Source: Dysgonomonas sp. 25 (lineage in GTDB: Bacteria; Bacteroidota; Bacteroidia; Bacteroidales; Dysgonomonadaceae). From it: a DNA stretch of 64,000 bases. A program made the translations under genes and the position numbers. Shown here in pieces: positions 17,486 through 26,574 of this stretch. The stretch is taken from positions 310,001-374,000 of the forward strand of contig NZ_QVMN01000002.1 of NCBI RefSeq assembly GCF_010501075.1, given 5' to 3'. Position 1 is the stretch's first letter; each line of letters starts with the position of its first letter. Below the pieces are notes generated by a model. It searched no databases. It was not told the DNA's origin and saw only the letters and a program-made list of their open reading frames with translations.

Positions 17486-18166
17486 ATGCGCATAGATATT
17501 ATAACCGTATTGCCGCAGATGCTTACAGGACCTTTGGACTGTTCCATCCTCAAACGGGCACAGGATAAAGGGCTGGCTGAAATTGTCGTCCATAATCTGC
17601 GTGATTATACGACCAACAAACATAAGCGGGTAGACGATTACCCTTTCGGCGGAGAGGCGGGAATGGTTATTCAGATAGAGCCCGTTGATAATGCTATTGC
17701 TGCATTGAAACAGCAACGCGAATATGACGAGGTGATTTTTACTTCGCCCGACGGAGAATTATTCGACCAGCCCATGGCAAACCAGATGTCTACCTTGCAG
17801 AATATTATTATCCTCTGCGGGCACTACAAAGGGATCGATTACCGCATACGCGAACATCTGATAACCAAAGAAATATCCATAGGCGATTATGTATTGACAG
17901 GCGGCGAGATGGCTGCAGCTATCATTGCCGATGCCGTAGTGCGCCTTATACCCGGAGCTATCGGTGATGAACAGTCGGCGCTTTCAGATTCTTTTCAGGA
18001 CAATCTACTGGCTCCTCCCGTATATACCCGTCCGGCAGAATATAAAGGCTGGAAAGTACCCGATATACTACTGTCGGGGCATCAGGCAAAAATAGATGAA
18101 TGGAAGTTGCAGCAGGCTATGGAACGCACCAAAGCGTTGCGCCCCGACCTCCTGAAAGAAGATTAA
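17486..18166 (+). CDS. trmD: tRNA (guanine-N1)-methyltransferase
   Basis: A 226-residue TrmD. It has the [12 protein letters not shown] segment, [11 protein letters not shown], the SAM-binding trefoil-knot parts [10 protein letters not shown] and [10 protein letters not shown], and GHQAKIDEW near the end. It methylates G37 at N1 next to the anticodon of tRNAs with G36, preventing frameshifting. Starts [12 protein letters not shown], typical of the family. Converges on the anti-sigma-like gene with only 8 bp between. Confidence 0.97.
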   Translation: MRIDIITVLPQMLTGPLDCSILKRAQDKGLAEIVVHNLRDYTTNKHKRVDDYPFGGEAGMVIQIEPVDNAIAALKQQREYDEVIFTSPDGELFDQPMANQMSTLQNIIILCGHYKGIDYRIREHLITKEISIGDYVLTGGEMAAAIIADAVVRLIPGAIGDEQSALSDSFQDNLLAPPVYTRPAEYKGWKVPDILLSGHQAKIDEWKLQQAMERTKALRPDLLKED

Positions 18167-18174
18167 CAGCCTTA

Positions 18175-18828
18175 TTATTTACTTTTGGATTGATAACGTT
18201 CGAAATCCTTTTCGGGAACGTAAATAGATATAACAGCAGTAGAATCCTCGGTTGAGGTAATCAGTTCTGTTGTGAAGTTATCCTTTTCTATATCAGCTTT
18301 GTGCTGCTCATAGACCATATCGGGGATGTAAATGGTCATGACCGATTTCTTCTCGTCCGAAAGAATTTCGCGTTCGCCCGGTGTAATGGTTGCGCTAACC
18401 TTTTCGTCAATCCTGAACGGCTCGATATAAGCTTTCAATACACTCTTGGTCTCGGCGTTCTTTTCGGCGATAATAGCACTGTTTTCCACATAGAATTCCT
18501 CCGGAACGTAAATGTCGATCAACAGGATTGGCGTTTCCTGCGCCACCAATTGCGAACGTTTTTCGTCCACGAACAAATATCCTCCCAGCCCGAAAACAAG
18601 CAGGAGAATGGCAGCAGCGGCTTTCCATGCAGGATGCATTCCGCCCGAACGTTTCGATTTAGACTGGATCTGTTTCTGCAGGCGGAGTATGTTCTGCACA
18701 TGATTGTCTTCTATGCTATCGTATCCTTCGATAGCATCAGCAAGAAAAGGATCGCTAAGGGCTTCCCGCTCCGTGCGGTGGGCGTCCTTTCCTTTCCGGT
18801 TACCTTTTATATAGTCAATCAAGCTCAT
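18175..18828 (-). CDS. Anti-sigma-like single-span membrane protein with three internal repeats
   Basis: A 217-residue protein with a cytoplasmic N-terminal part (1-65), one membrane helix (about 68-87) and a C-terminal periplasmic part. The latter has three copies of an IYVP motif: IDIYVPEEFY (104-113), MTIYIPDMVY (164-173) and ISIYVPEKDF (200-209). The start overlaps the stop of the ECF sigma gene by 4 bp. Position, topology and an N-terminal DAIEGYD motif common in Bacteroidetes sigma partners suggest it is the membrane anti-sigma factor, but no named anti-sigma domain is obvious. Confidence 0.7.
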   Translation of the reverse strand: MSLIDYIKGNRKGKDAHRTEREALSDPFLADAIEGYDSIEDNHVQNILRLQKQIQSKSKRSGGMHPAWKAAAAILLLVFGLGGYLFVDEKRSQLVAQETPILLIDIYVPEEFYVENSAIIAEKNAETKSVLKAYIEPFRIDEKVSATITPGEREILSDEKKSVMTIYIPDMVYEQHKADIEKDNFTTELITSTEDSTAVISIYVPEKDFERYQSKSK

Positions 18829-19412
18829 AAGTTCAGTTTTTTCTCAACACAAATCTTTAAATTACGCTTCCCGTTCTGCAGGAAGCTCTTTACACTTTTC
18901 AGGTTGAACCCCGTGTCATCTGCGATATCGGCATACGACTTTTCTTCGTAGAAGAACATGCGTATCGTTGTTCGCTGCGGATCAGGAAGGCGGTTCAAGC
19001 ATTCACGCAAAGCCGCTTCTTTATCCTTGTCAGGAGTTTCTTCACTGAATAGATCCAAAACAGTGTCGGATTCCATAATCTGCGAATCGAAATCTACAAC
19101 AATTTCTTTTTTGTTCTCTCGCAGGATATGAAAACAATGGTTCTTGGCTACGCTGTATATCCAGTTTTTAAAGACTTTTATCTCGTATGTGGTAATCTTC
19201 GGCGATAATGTTTCGAAGATGTCTATAACGGCATCCTGAGCCTTTTCGGTATCTTGCAGGTATTTCAGGCAAAGCCCGTAGACGAGCGGTATATATCGTT
19301 CATACAATTCGTTGAAATGGCTGACATCGCCAGTCTCCCTGAGTAGTGAGAGCAACTGGTCGTCATCCAGATTCTTTACATTGCTTTTCCTATTTAAACT
19401 AAAAAATGCCAA
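18825..19412 (-). CDS. ECF RNA polymerase sigma factor (sigma-70 family)
   Basis: A 195-residue ECF sigma factor. Region 2 (about 25-95) includes YLQDTEKAQDAVIDIFE and FKNWIYSVAKNHC; region 4 (about 130-185) has LPDPQRTTIRMFFYEEKSYADIADDTG and a DNA-recognition helix around NLKSVKSFLQNGKRNLK. It is co-transcribed with the downstream anti-sigma-like gene (4-bp overlap). Such pairs control envelope or stress genes in Bacteroidetes; the stimulus is unknown. Confidence 0.92.
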   Translation of the reverse strand: MAFFSLNRKSNVKNLDDDQLLSLLRETGDVSHFNELYERYIPLVYGLCLKYLQDTEKAQDAVIDIFETLSPKITTYEIKVFKNWIYSVAKNHCFHILRENKKEIVVDFDSQIMESDTVLDLFSEETPDKDKEAALRECLNRLPDPQRTTIRMFFYEEKSYADIADDTGFNLKSVKSFLQNGKRNLKICVEKKLNL

Positions 19413-19715
19413 ACGATATATTTTTCTGCAAATCTAACTGATTTTTGCCCACCTCACAATGAAAAGGCTAAACAAATCGCATATTAATACATTAAAAGCA
19501 GGAATAAGAAACCATACAAGATATCGAAAAAATGTTTGTGTATTTTGCTGTGGAAACAAAATATGTCTTACATTAGTGTTTTGTTTTTAAGTTAAAAAAT
19601 ATCAAAAAATAATGTATTGTTACAGCCAAATGTCATTCTAATCGCGCTCTTTGGCAGAATATGATTATTTTTGCATGATGGATAGACTAACATTATTTAA
19701 AAATTTTGACTCATT
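19413..19715. other. Divergent intergenic region
   Basis: This 303-bp AT-rich region separates the sigma gene (minus) from the winged-helix gene (plus). Apart from the -7 element at 19666 I see no gene or repeat. Confidence 0.6.
19666..19673 (+). promoter_or_regulatory. -7 promoter element of the winged-helix gene
   Basis: TATTTTTG fits TAnnTTTG, 42 bp upstream of ATG 19716. Confidence 0.5.
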
Positions 19716-19913
19716 ATGAAAGAAAAAATTGGAACAAACGCCGGAGCTATCTGGGCTTATCTGGATGCTAACGGAAAGAAAGGATTAAAAGAGATTAAGA
19801 AAGCATGTAAACTGACAGAGAAAGATATGTATGCTGCTCTGGGCTGGTTGGCTCGCGAAGGAAAAATCGCTTTCAACGAATTGAAAGACGATGTTGAAGT
19901 GGCTTTGATTTAA
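19716..19913 (+). CDS. Winged helix-turn-helix protein (DUF2582 type)
   Basis: A 65-residue protein that is one compact winged-helix domain: IGTNAGAIWAYLDANG, LKEIKKACKLTEKDMYAALGWL, then the wing REGKIAFNEL. It matches the small Bacteroidetes DUF2582/wHTH family whose members are abundant but functionally uncharacterised. DNA binding is inferred. It has its own promoter and terminator and is monocistronic. Confidence 0.88.
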   Translation: MKEKIGTNAGAIWAYLDANGKKGLKEIKKACKLTEKDMYAALGWLAREGKIAFNELKDDVEVALI

Positions 19914-19935
19914 AGGCTACTCGAAAGAAATTGAG

Positions 19936-19965
19936 AAAGAGGTATGTTTTTTACATGCCTCTTTT
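19936..19965 (+). terminator. Rho-independent terminator
   Basis: AAAGAGGTATG (19936-19946) pairs with CATGCCTCTTT (19954-19964, one G-U) around a T-rich loop and is followed by T residues. Confidence 0.75.
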
Positions 19966-19970
19966 CGCTT

Positions 19971-20600
19971 TTAGTCCGATAGATGAATTACCCCATCTTT
20001 GTAATAATAAATAATAGGGAAGCGATCACTCCATGCAGGAGGTGCTGCCGGCTGAATTCCTCCATCATATATCATGCGCGGATATTGGATATACTCGATA
20101 TATCTTTCCGAAAATTCAGGGAGTTTTATCCTTGTCAAAATATCCTCTCCTGCTTCCTCCTTTTCTTGTTCCGTGCATTTAACCTTAGGTGAGATGAAAT
20201 CCCAGATGAATGACAAGTGATTACCGTTGGATGAAGTATTGCTTTCTGCCAAAAATATCACATCTCTCCCGTCTTTCTTGCTACAGCCCAACACCCGATA
20301 ATTGTGCTCCATAAATATGTAGCTCGAAATACTGTTCGCCCAACCTCCGTAGCAATTCAGGTATATACTATCCTTTTCTTTTCTGAAAAGTACGGTGAGT
20401 ACGGTTTCTCTGGGTTCTTCCCCGCGTTGCTGCAGTTGAGAGTCATAGTTGTTTAAGCTTTGAGTGAAAATGTTTAGCAACGAATCGAGCTGTGTATCTT
20501 TGATTTCAAACTCCTGTAAATAAAGCCCGTCTTTATCTTCCGAACAAGAGAAGAAAAAGGAAATGATAAGTAAGAGGAGTAAATATAATCTGTTATGCAT
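19971..20600 (-). CDS. Hypothetical lipoprotein
   Basis: A 209-residue protein with a lipoprotein signal peptide (LLLLIISFFFSC, lipid-modified Cys19) followed by acidic SEDKDG, a form that often directs surface exposure in Bacteroidetes. The mature domain begins QEFEIKDTQLDSLLNIF and contains SYIFMEHNYRVLGC. No family recognised. It converges on the winged-helix gene, and its 3' end lies just past that gene's terminator. Confidence 0.72.
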   Translation of the reverse strand: MHNRLYLLLLLIISFFFSCSEDKDGLYLQEFEIKDTQLDSLLNIFTQSLNNYDSQLQQRGEEPRETVLTVLFRKEKDSIYLNCYGGWANSISSYIFMEHNYRVLGCSKKDGRDVIFLAESNTSSNGNHLSFIWDFISPKVKCTEQEKEEAGEDILTRIKLPEFSERYIEYIQYPRMIYDGGIQPAAPPAWSDRFPIIYYYKDGVIHLSD

Positions 20601-20716
20601 AGAAGATAAAATTATCTATATATTATAATGAGCTACTAATATTGCAAATTCCATAAAAAGATAATTAGCAGATGATAAAATAATTTGTAAACAGGCAGAA
20701 ATAGCCGTTTAATAAT

Positions 20717-20747
20717 TTTGTTAATTCGGCATCTCTCGCTATATTTG
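20717..20747 (+). promoter_or_regulatory. Promoter of the zapB-like/zapA operon
   Basis: TTTG at 20717-20720 and TATATTTG at 20740-20747 are separated by 19 bp, an exact match to the Bacteroidetes sigma-ABfr consensus. It places the transcription start near 20754, which favours ATG 20765 over TTG 20759 for the first gene. Confidence 0.75.
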
Positions 20748-20764
20748 TAACAATTTAGTTGTTT

Positions 20765-21061
20765 ATGACAGAGAACGGTAAAAAACTTCTGGCTGAGTTC
20801 GAAATAAGGATGAAGCAACTAATGTATTTATGCGATACGCTTCGCGATGAAAATCGCCAACTTAGAGAGGAATTGTCGCAGAAGAATATACAGTTAGAAG
20901 ACTTATCGGGACAAGTAGAGCAACTGAAAGCAAAATATGACAACCTGAAATTTGCCAAAACGCTCTCGTCGCAAGATAAAGAAGCGGCGCAGGAAACCAA
21001 ACGACGGTTGTCAAAATTAGTGCGGGATGTAGATAAATGCATCACCATGTTGAAAGGTTAA
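20765..21061 (+). CDS. Coiled-coil protein next to zapA (ZapB-like by position)
   Basis: A 98-residue protein that is nearly all coiled coil (residues 5-70; LMYLCDTLRDENRQLREEL, then QLEDLSGQVEQLKAKYDNL). It starts 19 bp ahead of zapA and shares its promoter. Small coiled-coil proteins beside ZapA suggest a division-ring role, but sequence alone does not prove homology to ZapB. Confidence 0.7.
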   Translation: MTENGKKLLAEFEIRMKQLMYLCDTLRDENRQLREELSQKNIQLEDLSGQVEQLKAKYDNLKFAKTLSSQDKEAAQETKRRLSKLVRDVDKCITMLKG

Positions 21062-21080
21062 TTAGAAAAGAATTTCGGTA

Positions 21081-21380
21081 ATGGATGAGCATTTAATCAT
21101 AAATCTTCCGGTAGCGAATACGAAATATCCTCTGCGTGTCAAAAGAGACGACGAAGCTATATTCCGTAACGCCGCCAAGGAAATAAATTATAAACTGAGT
21201 CGATATAAAGAACATTTTACCGGCACCTCAGATTCTCCGTTGCAAGACACCGATTATATGGCCATGACAGCCATACAGGCGGTAGCAGAGAAAGAAGAGC
21301 AGAAGGAAAGAGCAGATATGTTCGAAGAGAAAATCAACCAATTCGTAACTGAGTTGGATGATTACCTTAGAAAGAGATAA
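21081..21380 (+). CDS. zapA: Cell division protein ZapA
   Basis: A 99-residue ZapA. The N-terminal half forms the beta/alpha head (LIINLPVANTKYPLRVKRDDEA) and the C-terminal half a coiled coil (YMAMTAIQAVAEKEEQKE). It bundles FtsZ protofilaments at midcell. It follows the coiled-coil gene and precedes rny, with a terminator between. Confidence 0.9.
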   Translation: MDEHLIINLPVANTKYPLRVKRDDEAIFRNAAKEINYKLSRYKEHFTGTSDSPLQDTDYMAMTAIQAVAEKEEQKERADMFEEKINQFVTELDDYLRKR

Positions 21381-21435
21381 CTTTCCGAAAAGGAAAAGCA
21401 GAAATCGAATATCAGATTTAATAAATACTATTTCG

Positions 21436-21486
21436 GCACTAATTTTGAATAAGTTTATTATTCAGGATTGGTGTTTTTTTTTGTTT
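21436..21486 (+). terminator. Rho-independent terminator after zapA
   Basis: CACTAATTTTGAATAA pairs throughout with TTATTCAGGATTGGTG (several G-U pairs, so the RNA is from the plus strand), followed by a run of T. The 55 bp between zapA and this stem could hold a short RNA leader, but I see nothing that shows it. Confidence 0.75.
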
Positions 21487-21548
21487 TTAACTGATTGATA
21501 AAGAGGCTTAAACGCAATTGTAATAACAACAATAACAAAATGTAAATT

Positions 21549-23078
21549 ATGGATATATTATTTTATGTCATACCCTTTCTGGCCGGGGTTTTGCTTACGT
21601 GGGTCATCCTGACGCTCGTAGCGAAAGCCAAGGTTAAAAGGCAAATGGAAGAGGCTGCTAAAGAAGCAGATGTGATAAAGAAAAATAAGTTGCTCGAAGT
21701 AAAAGAGAAAGAATTGCATATGAAAGCCGAGTTCGAGAAAGAAGTATCGGCTCGCAATGCGAAACTGCAATCGGCTGAAGCTAAGATGAAACAACGCGAA
21801 ATGACCATCAATCAACGGATGGAAGAGATTCAGCGTAAGAAATCGGAAGCGGATGCCGTGAAAGCAAACTTAGAGACGCAGCTGGAAGTAGTAGAGCGCA
21901 GGCAACAAGATTTAGAGAAGCTTCATAAACAAGAAGTTGAACGCTTGGAAGCCCTCTCGGGACTATCTGCTGACGAGGTGAAAGAGAAATTGGTGGAGGC
22001 GTTGAAAGACGAAGCTCAAACAAATGCTCAATCCTACATCAACGAGATGATGGAAGAAGCGAAGATGACAGCCAATAAGGAAGCGAAGAAAATCGTTATC
22101 CAGTCTATTCAGCGAGTAGCTACCGAAACAGCTATCGAAAATGCAATTACCGTATTCCACATCGAATCGGATGAAATAAAAGGACGCATCATCGGTCGCG
22201 AAGGACGTAATATCCGCGCGCTGGAAGCGGCAACAGGTGTTGAAATCGTGGTTGACGATACGCCGGAAGCGATTGTCCTTTCGGGCTTCGACCCGGTACG
22301 CCGCGAGGTTGCCCGTATGGCGCTTCACCAGTTGGTATCGGACGGACGTATTCACCCTGCCCGCATCGAAGAGGTAGTAGCCAAAGTGCGTAAGCAAATC
22401 GAAGAGGAAATCATCGAAACAGGTAAACGTACGACTATCGACCTCGGTATTCATGGATTGCATCCTGAATTGATTCGTCTGGTCGGAAAAATGAAATACC
22501 GTTCATCATATGGTCAGAACCTTTTGCAGCATGCCCGCGAAACAGCCAACCTTTGTGCTATTATGGCAGCTGAATTGGGACTGAACGTGAAAAAGGCAAA
22601 ACGTGCCGGATTGCTTCACGATATAGGTAAAGTGCCTGATGATGAGCCGGAATTGCCTCACGCATTGCTCGGTATGAAACTGGCCGAGAAGTATAAAGAA
22701 AAGCCGGATATCTGCAACGCTATCGGGGCTCACCACGATGAGGTGGAAATGACTACCTTGCTTGCACCTATCGTGCAGGTATGTGATGCTATCTCGGGAG
22801 CACGTCCGGGAGCACGTCGCGAGATTGTCGAGGCATATATCAAACGTTTGAACGACCTCGAGCAATTGGCCGCTTCGTATCCGGGTGTATTGAAAACCTA
22901 TGCGATACAGGCCGGCCGCGAGTTGCGCGTTATTGTAGGAGCAGATAAAGTGAACGATGTAGAAACTGAAAAGCTCTCTACGGATATTGCCCGCAAAATT
23001 CAGGATGAGATGACTTATCCGGGACAAGTGAAGATTACGGTAATCCGTGAGACGCGCTCTGTCAGCTTCGCTAAATAG
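21549..23078 (+). CDS. rny: Ribonuclease Y
   Basis: A 509-residue RNase Y. Order: N-terminal membrane helix (residues 3-22), long coiled coil (about 25-175), KH domain (about 205-270, with [16 protein letters not shown]), HD domain (about 325-420, with AGLLHDIGK and HHDEVE) and the conserved C-terminal domain ending [10 protein letters not shown]. It is a membrane-anchored endoribonuclease that starts mRNA decay. Confidence 0.97.
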   Translation: MDILFYVIPFLAGVLLTWVILTLVAKAKVKRQMEEAAKEADVIKKNKLLEVKEKELHMKAEFEKEVSARNAKLQSAEAKMKQREMTINQRMEEIQRKKSEADAVKANLETQLEVVERRQQDLEKLHKQEVERLEALSGLSADEVKEKLVEALKDEAQTNAQSYINEMMEEAKMTANKEAKKIVIQSIQRVATETAIENAITVFHIESDEIKGRIIGREGRNIRALEAATGVEIVVDDTPEAIVLSGFDPVRREVARMALHQLVSDGRIHPARIEEVVAKVRKQIEEEIIETGKRTTIDLGIHGLHPELIRLVGKMKYRSSYGQNLLQHARETANLCAIMAAELGLNVKKAKRAGLLHDIGKVPDDEPELPHALLGMKLAEKYKEKPDICNAIGAHHDEVEMTTLLAPIVQVCDAISGARPGARREIVEAYIKRLNDLEQLAASYPGVLKTYAIQAGRELRVIVGADKVNDVETEKLSTDIARKIQDEMTYPGQVKITVIRETRSVSFAK

Positions 23079-23103
23079 CAGGTTACACTAAATCGAGAAT
23101 ACA

Positions 23104-23144
23104 AGAGAGACACTTCGGTTTTTTATCCGGCAGGTCTCTCTTTC
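23104..23144 (+). terminator. Rho-independent terminator after rny
   Basis: AGAGAGAC (23104-23111) pairs with GTCTCTCT (23134-23141), enclosing a second stem-like CTTCGG...CCGG segment, followed by T residues. Confidence 0.65.
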
Positions 23145-23173
23145 TGCTTACAGGTCAGAAAAGGGTTGGAATG

Positions 23174-23205
23174 TTTGATGCAACATTTATTTTTAACTAA
23201 ATTTG
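23174..23205 (+). promoter_or_regulatory. Promoter of the 2-hydroxyacid dehydrogenase gene
   Basis: TTTG at 23174-23177 and TAAATTTG at 23198-23205 are separated by 20 bp, close to the Bacteroidetes consensus; ATG is 45 bp downstream. Confidence 0.65.
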
Positions 23206-23249
23206 TAGCGTGAATTAATTGATTGAGTTATCTATAAATAGAATTAATT

Positions 23250-24254
23250 ATGGCAAAAAGGCTCGCAGTATTCGATTCGAAACCTTACGACATTAAAATG
23301 TTCGAAGAGGTGAATAAAAGTTATGGTTACGAACTTGTCTTTTTCAAAGAACACTTAGACAAGCATAATGTGATACTTGCATCGGGATTCGATGCTGTGT
23401 GTATTTTTGTGAATGCGGTGGTAGATAAAACCGTTATCGACAGCCTGCAATCGTATGGCGTTAAGTTGATAGCGTTGCGCTGTGCCGGATTCAATAACGT
23501 CGATATTGCTTATGCCAAAGATAAAATAACCGTCGTTCGTGTTCCCGACTATTCGCCGCATGCCATTGCCGAGCATACGCTGGCGTTGATGCTTACGTTG
23601 AACCGACGGATACATCGGGCTTTCAACCGTACACGCGAAGGAAATTTCTCGTTGAACGGATTGCAAGGATTCGATATGTACGAAAAGACTGTCGGAGTAA
23701 TTGGTACGGGACGCATCGGGAAGGTCGTTATCGGACTGATGAAAGGCTTAGGGATGAACGTATTGGCGTACGATGTATATCCCGATGAGAAAGCTGCCGA
23801 GACGATGGGTTATACCTATGCTTCGCTGGACGAAATATATGCCAAATCGGATATAATTACCTTACATTGTCCTTTGACCAAAGAAACCGAGCATCTTATA
23901 AATGAGAACTCGATAGCCAAGATGAAAGACGGAGTGATGATTATCAATACGGGTAGAGGAAAGCTTATTAATTCCAAGCATCTGATAGACGGTTTGGTTT
24001 GCTGTAAGGTTGGCTTTGCCGGGCTCGATGTTTACGAAGAAGAAGGCAACTATTTCTACGAAGACTATTCGGATACGGTGATGACGGACGAAGTGCTTGC
24101 CCGCTTGTTGTCTTTCAACAATGTTATCATTACATCTCATCAAGCCTTCTTTACGCATGAGGCATTTTCGAATATTGCGCATACAACATTCAACAATATA
24201 TCGGACTTCTTTGCCGGAAAAAAGCTTGCGAACGAGGTCGTGTATAATGGATAA
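23250..24254 (+). CDS. D-2-hydroxyacid dehydrogenase (D-lactate dehydrogenase type)
   Basis: A 334-residue NAD-dependent D-isomer-specific dehydrogenase. NAD site GVIGTGRIGKVV (about 148-159); catalytic Arg in LIALRCAGFNNVD region and NTGRGKLIN, Glu in GLDVYEEEGNYFYED, and His in ITSHQAFFT. The YEEE...FYEDYS segment is typical of fermentative LdhA, which reduces pyruvate to D-lactate. The next gene starts 3 bp after its stop, so it heads a short operon with an amidase and an MCE protein. Confidence 0.92.
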   Translation: MAKRLAVFDSKPYDIKMFEEVNKSYGYELVFFKEHLDKHNVILASGFDAVCIFVNAVVDKTVIDSLQSYGVKLIALRCAGFNNVDIAYAKDKITVVRVPDYSPHAIAEHTLALMLTLNRRIHRAFNRTREGNFSLNGLQGFDMYEKTVGVIGTGRIGKVVIGLMKGLGMNVLAYDVYPDEKAAETMGYTYASLDEIYAKSDIITLHCPLTKETEHLINENSIAKMKDGVMIINTGRGKLINSKHLIDGLVCCKVGFAGLDVYEEEGNYFYEDYSDTVMTDEVLARLLSFNNVIITSHQAFFTHEAFSNIAHTTFNNISDFFAGKKLANEVVYNG

Positions 24255-24257
24255 TAT

Positions 24258-25340
24258 ATGAAAAGAGCATTTTTATTACTATGTAGCATCTTGTTTTTGT
24301 ACGGGTTTGTATATCCGGACAATTCGAAGTTTGTGGTAGTGATAGATGCCGGTCACGGAGGACGCGACCCGGGTGCTGTACGCGGAAAGGTAAAGGAGAA
24401 AGATATTAATCTGGCTGTTGCATTGGAGTTGGGCAACCTGATAAAGAGGAACATGAGCGATGTGAAGGTTGTGTATACGCGGGACAAAGATGTCTTTGTG
24501 GAACTTGCCGACAGAGCAAAGAAAGCGAATAAAGAAAAGGCCAACCTTTTTATCTCGGTCCATACTAACTCTACCGATGCGAAAAAGACTACGGCCAGCG
24601 GTGCCGATACCTATATTCTGGGGTTAGCTCGCAGTGCAGAGAACTTAGCTGTAGCCAAGCGCGAGAATGCGGTAATCTTATTGGAAGAAGATTATTCGGT
24701 CAAGTATGAGAGTTTCGACCCCAATTCGACGGAGTCTTATATCATATTCGAGTTCATGACCAATAAATATATGGAGCAGAGCTTGAATGTCGCTACTCAT
24801 ATACAAGATAAATTCAGGACAAAAGCTAAGCGTGCGGACAGAGGTGTTCGTCAGGCCGGGTTCCTCGTTTTGCGCAATACGAGTATGCCGAGTATTTTGA
24901 TTGAATTAGGCTTTATCAATAATGCTACAGAAGCGACTTATCTCGCTTCCAAAAACGGACAGAAGGTTATGGCCGAATCTATTTACGAAGGATTCAAGAA
25001 ATATAAGGAAGACTTCGATAAGCGTGATTCGAAATCCAAGCCGGTAGAAGTTCCGGCAATATCGGTTTCCGAACCGGTGGCGGTCGTAGACGTCCTTCCT
25101 GCAATAGCCGACCAAGTGGAGTACCGTATACAATTTATGTATTCGCCAAAGAAGTTGCCCGGTAATTCATCCGAATTCAAAGGCTTGTCGCCTGTAGACT
25201 CATATTACGAAAATGGCTATAAATATACATATGGCTCTACAACAAATTATGACGAAATTCAGAAACAATTAAAAGAAGTAAAAACCAAATTTAAAGATGC
25301 TTTTGTTATCCGCTTTAAGGATGGTAAACGCGTAAAATAA
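24258..25340 (+). CDS. N-acetylmuramoyl-L-alanine amidase (Amidase_3) with SPOR-like tail
   Basis: A 360-residue exported amidase: signal peptide (1-20), Amidase_3 catalytic domain (about 24-240) with zinc ligands in DAGHGGRDPGA, the HTNS motif and ELGFINN, and a C-terminal SPOR-like domain (about 290-358) that should bind denuded glycan strands. It cleaves the amide bond between muramic acid and stem peptide during cell separation. Starts 3 bp after the dehydrogenase and is followed by an MCE gene 15 bp downstream. Confidence 0.93.
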   Translation: MKRAFLLLCSILFLYGFVYPDNSKFVVVIDAGHGGRDPGAVRGKVKEKDINLAVALELGNLIKRNMSDVKVVYTRDKDVFVELADRAKKANKEKANLFISVHTNSTDAKKTTASGADTYILGLARSAENLAVAKRENAVILLEEDYSVKYESFDPNSTESYIIFEFMTNKYMEQSLNVATHIQDKFRTKAKRADRGVRQAGFLVLRNTSMPSILIELGFINNATEATYLASKNGQKVMAESIYEGFKKYKEDFDKRDSKSKPVEVPAISVSEPVAVVDVLPAIADQVEYRIQFMYSPKKLPGNSSEFKGLSPVDSYYENGYKYTYGSTTNYDEIQKQLKEVKTKFKDAFVIRFKDGKRVK

Positions 25341-25355
25341 CTACATGATAATATT

Positions 25356-26222
25356 ATGGAAAAAGGGTCAAAAGAAATAAAAATAGGAATCGCTTTTATA
25401 CTTTCGATATTTTTACTCTATTTCGGAATCAGCTTTCTGAAAGGGATTAATATATTCTCGCCATCCCATTCGTATATCCTTGTCTTCGACGATGTATCCG
25501 GACTTACCAAATCGGCACCCGTGACGTTGAACGGTCTTCAGGTGGGACAGGTTTATGCCATCAAGATGGATCCTAACAATCCGAAGCGTGCGGTGGTTGT
25601 CATCAATATGAATGATGAAATCAATATCCCTGTGGGAAGCAAGTTCGAAATGGACAATCCTATGCTGGGAAGTACTTATATCGCGTTAGACCTTAACTTG
25701 TCCGAAAGCCGCTATATCGAAGCTACCGATACAATAGTCGGTCTTCGCCAGAAAGGGACAATGGCCTCGGCAAATGAGATGATTCCTCAATTCTCGTCGT
25801 TGATACCTAAACTCGATTCGATTTTGACAGGATTGCAATACCTGACCAACCATCCGGGATTGGATAATTCTATATCGAATGTGAATGAAATAACGTCAAG
25901 TCTGAATAAATCAACGAAAGACCTTAACGATTTGTTGGAAGCATTAGGCAAGGATGTGCCTGTCATAACAAATAACCTGGCATCAGTATCGAACGATATG
26001 AAATCGATGGATATCAAATCTACCTATCAGTCTATCGATTCTACGGTGAAAAATATTCAATATCTGACTGACCGCCTGAACAGTAAGGATGGTACGGTTG
26101 GTTTATTATTGAATGATCGCCAACTATATGATAGCCTAAATACAACGCTTAATAATGCGTCTTTACTACTCAAAGATGTGAAAGAAAATCCATCCCGTTA
26201 TATCAATGTAAAGGTATTCTAA
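25356..26222 (+). CDS. MlaD family (MCE domain) lipid transport protein
   Basis: A 288-residue protein with an N-terminal membrane anchor (about 8-28), an MCE domain (about 35-120, with KSAPVTLNGLQVGQVYAI) and a long C-terminal helical region rich in polar residues. Homologues are the periplasmic substrate-binding subunits of MCE phospholipid transport systems. The ATPase and permease partners are not in this window. Confidence 0.9.
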   Translation: MEKGSKEIKIGIAFILSIFLLYFGISFLKGINIFSPSHSYILVFDDVSGLTKSAPVTLNGLQVGQVYAIKMDPNNPKRAVVVINMNDEINIPVGSKFEMDNPMLGSTYIALDLNLSESRYIEATDTIVGLRQKGTMASANEMIPQFSSLIPKLDSILTGLQYLTNHPGLDNSISNVNEITSSLNKSTKDLNDLLEALGKDVPVITNNLASVSNDMKSMDIKSTYQSIDSTVKNIQYLTDRLNSKDGTVGLLLNDRQLYDSLNTTLNNASLLLKDVKENPSRYINVKVF

Positions 26223-26574
26223 AAATCGTCTTATTTAGAATTGTTCTAAAAATCGAAAAAAGTTTATTTTTACCCGAAGTTGCCGAGTATTAGGTTGTTT
26301 GGAGGCGCAAAAAAGTACTCCGGGCGATTTCAGAAATTTAGGATTGTCGTGCAAAATCGTGGTTACCCGTGGTTTGTCGGGATATAAAAAAGAGGACAAA
26401 GGCAAACTTTAATAATCGGCTGGCTTCTAAAAGGATATAACATTAAATGAAAAAACAAATTATAGGCCGTTTTTTTTTATAAAAATATATTCCCAATTTT
26501 GTAATAAGGAAATAGGGATTGATGAGATCCTACATTCACACTTTAGGACAAAAGAATAACCTCTTAATAATTTA
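26223..26574. other. Region upstream of dnaA
   Basis: 352 bp without a credible gene. I looked for DnaA boxes (TTATCCACA-like) and found none that I would support. A frame from 26239 to TAA near 26409 is open for about 57 codons but has no start codon. A -7-like AATTTTG (26496) near the dnaA start lacks the TA. A leader RNA cannot be excluded. Confidence 0.5.

Noticed and set aside
21381-21435. 6S RNA or other small RNA after zapA
   Set aside because: In some bacteria a 6S RNA follows zapA, but the space before the terminator is only about 55 bp and shows no long bulged hairpin.
26223-26574. Replication origin next to dnaA
   Set aside because: I found no cluster of TTATCCACA-like boxes or AT-rich unwinding repeats; dnaA is also often away from oriC in Bacteroidetes.
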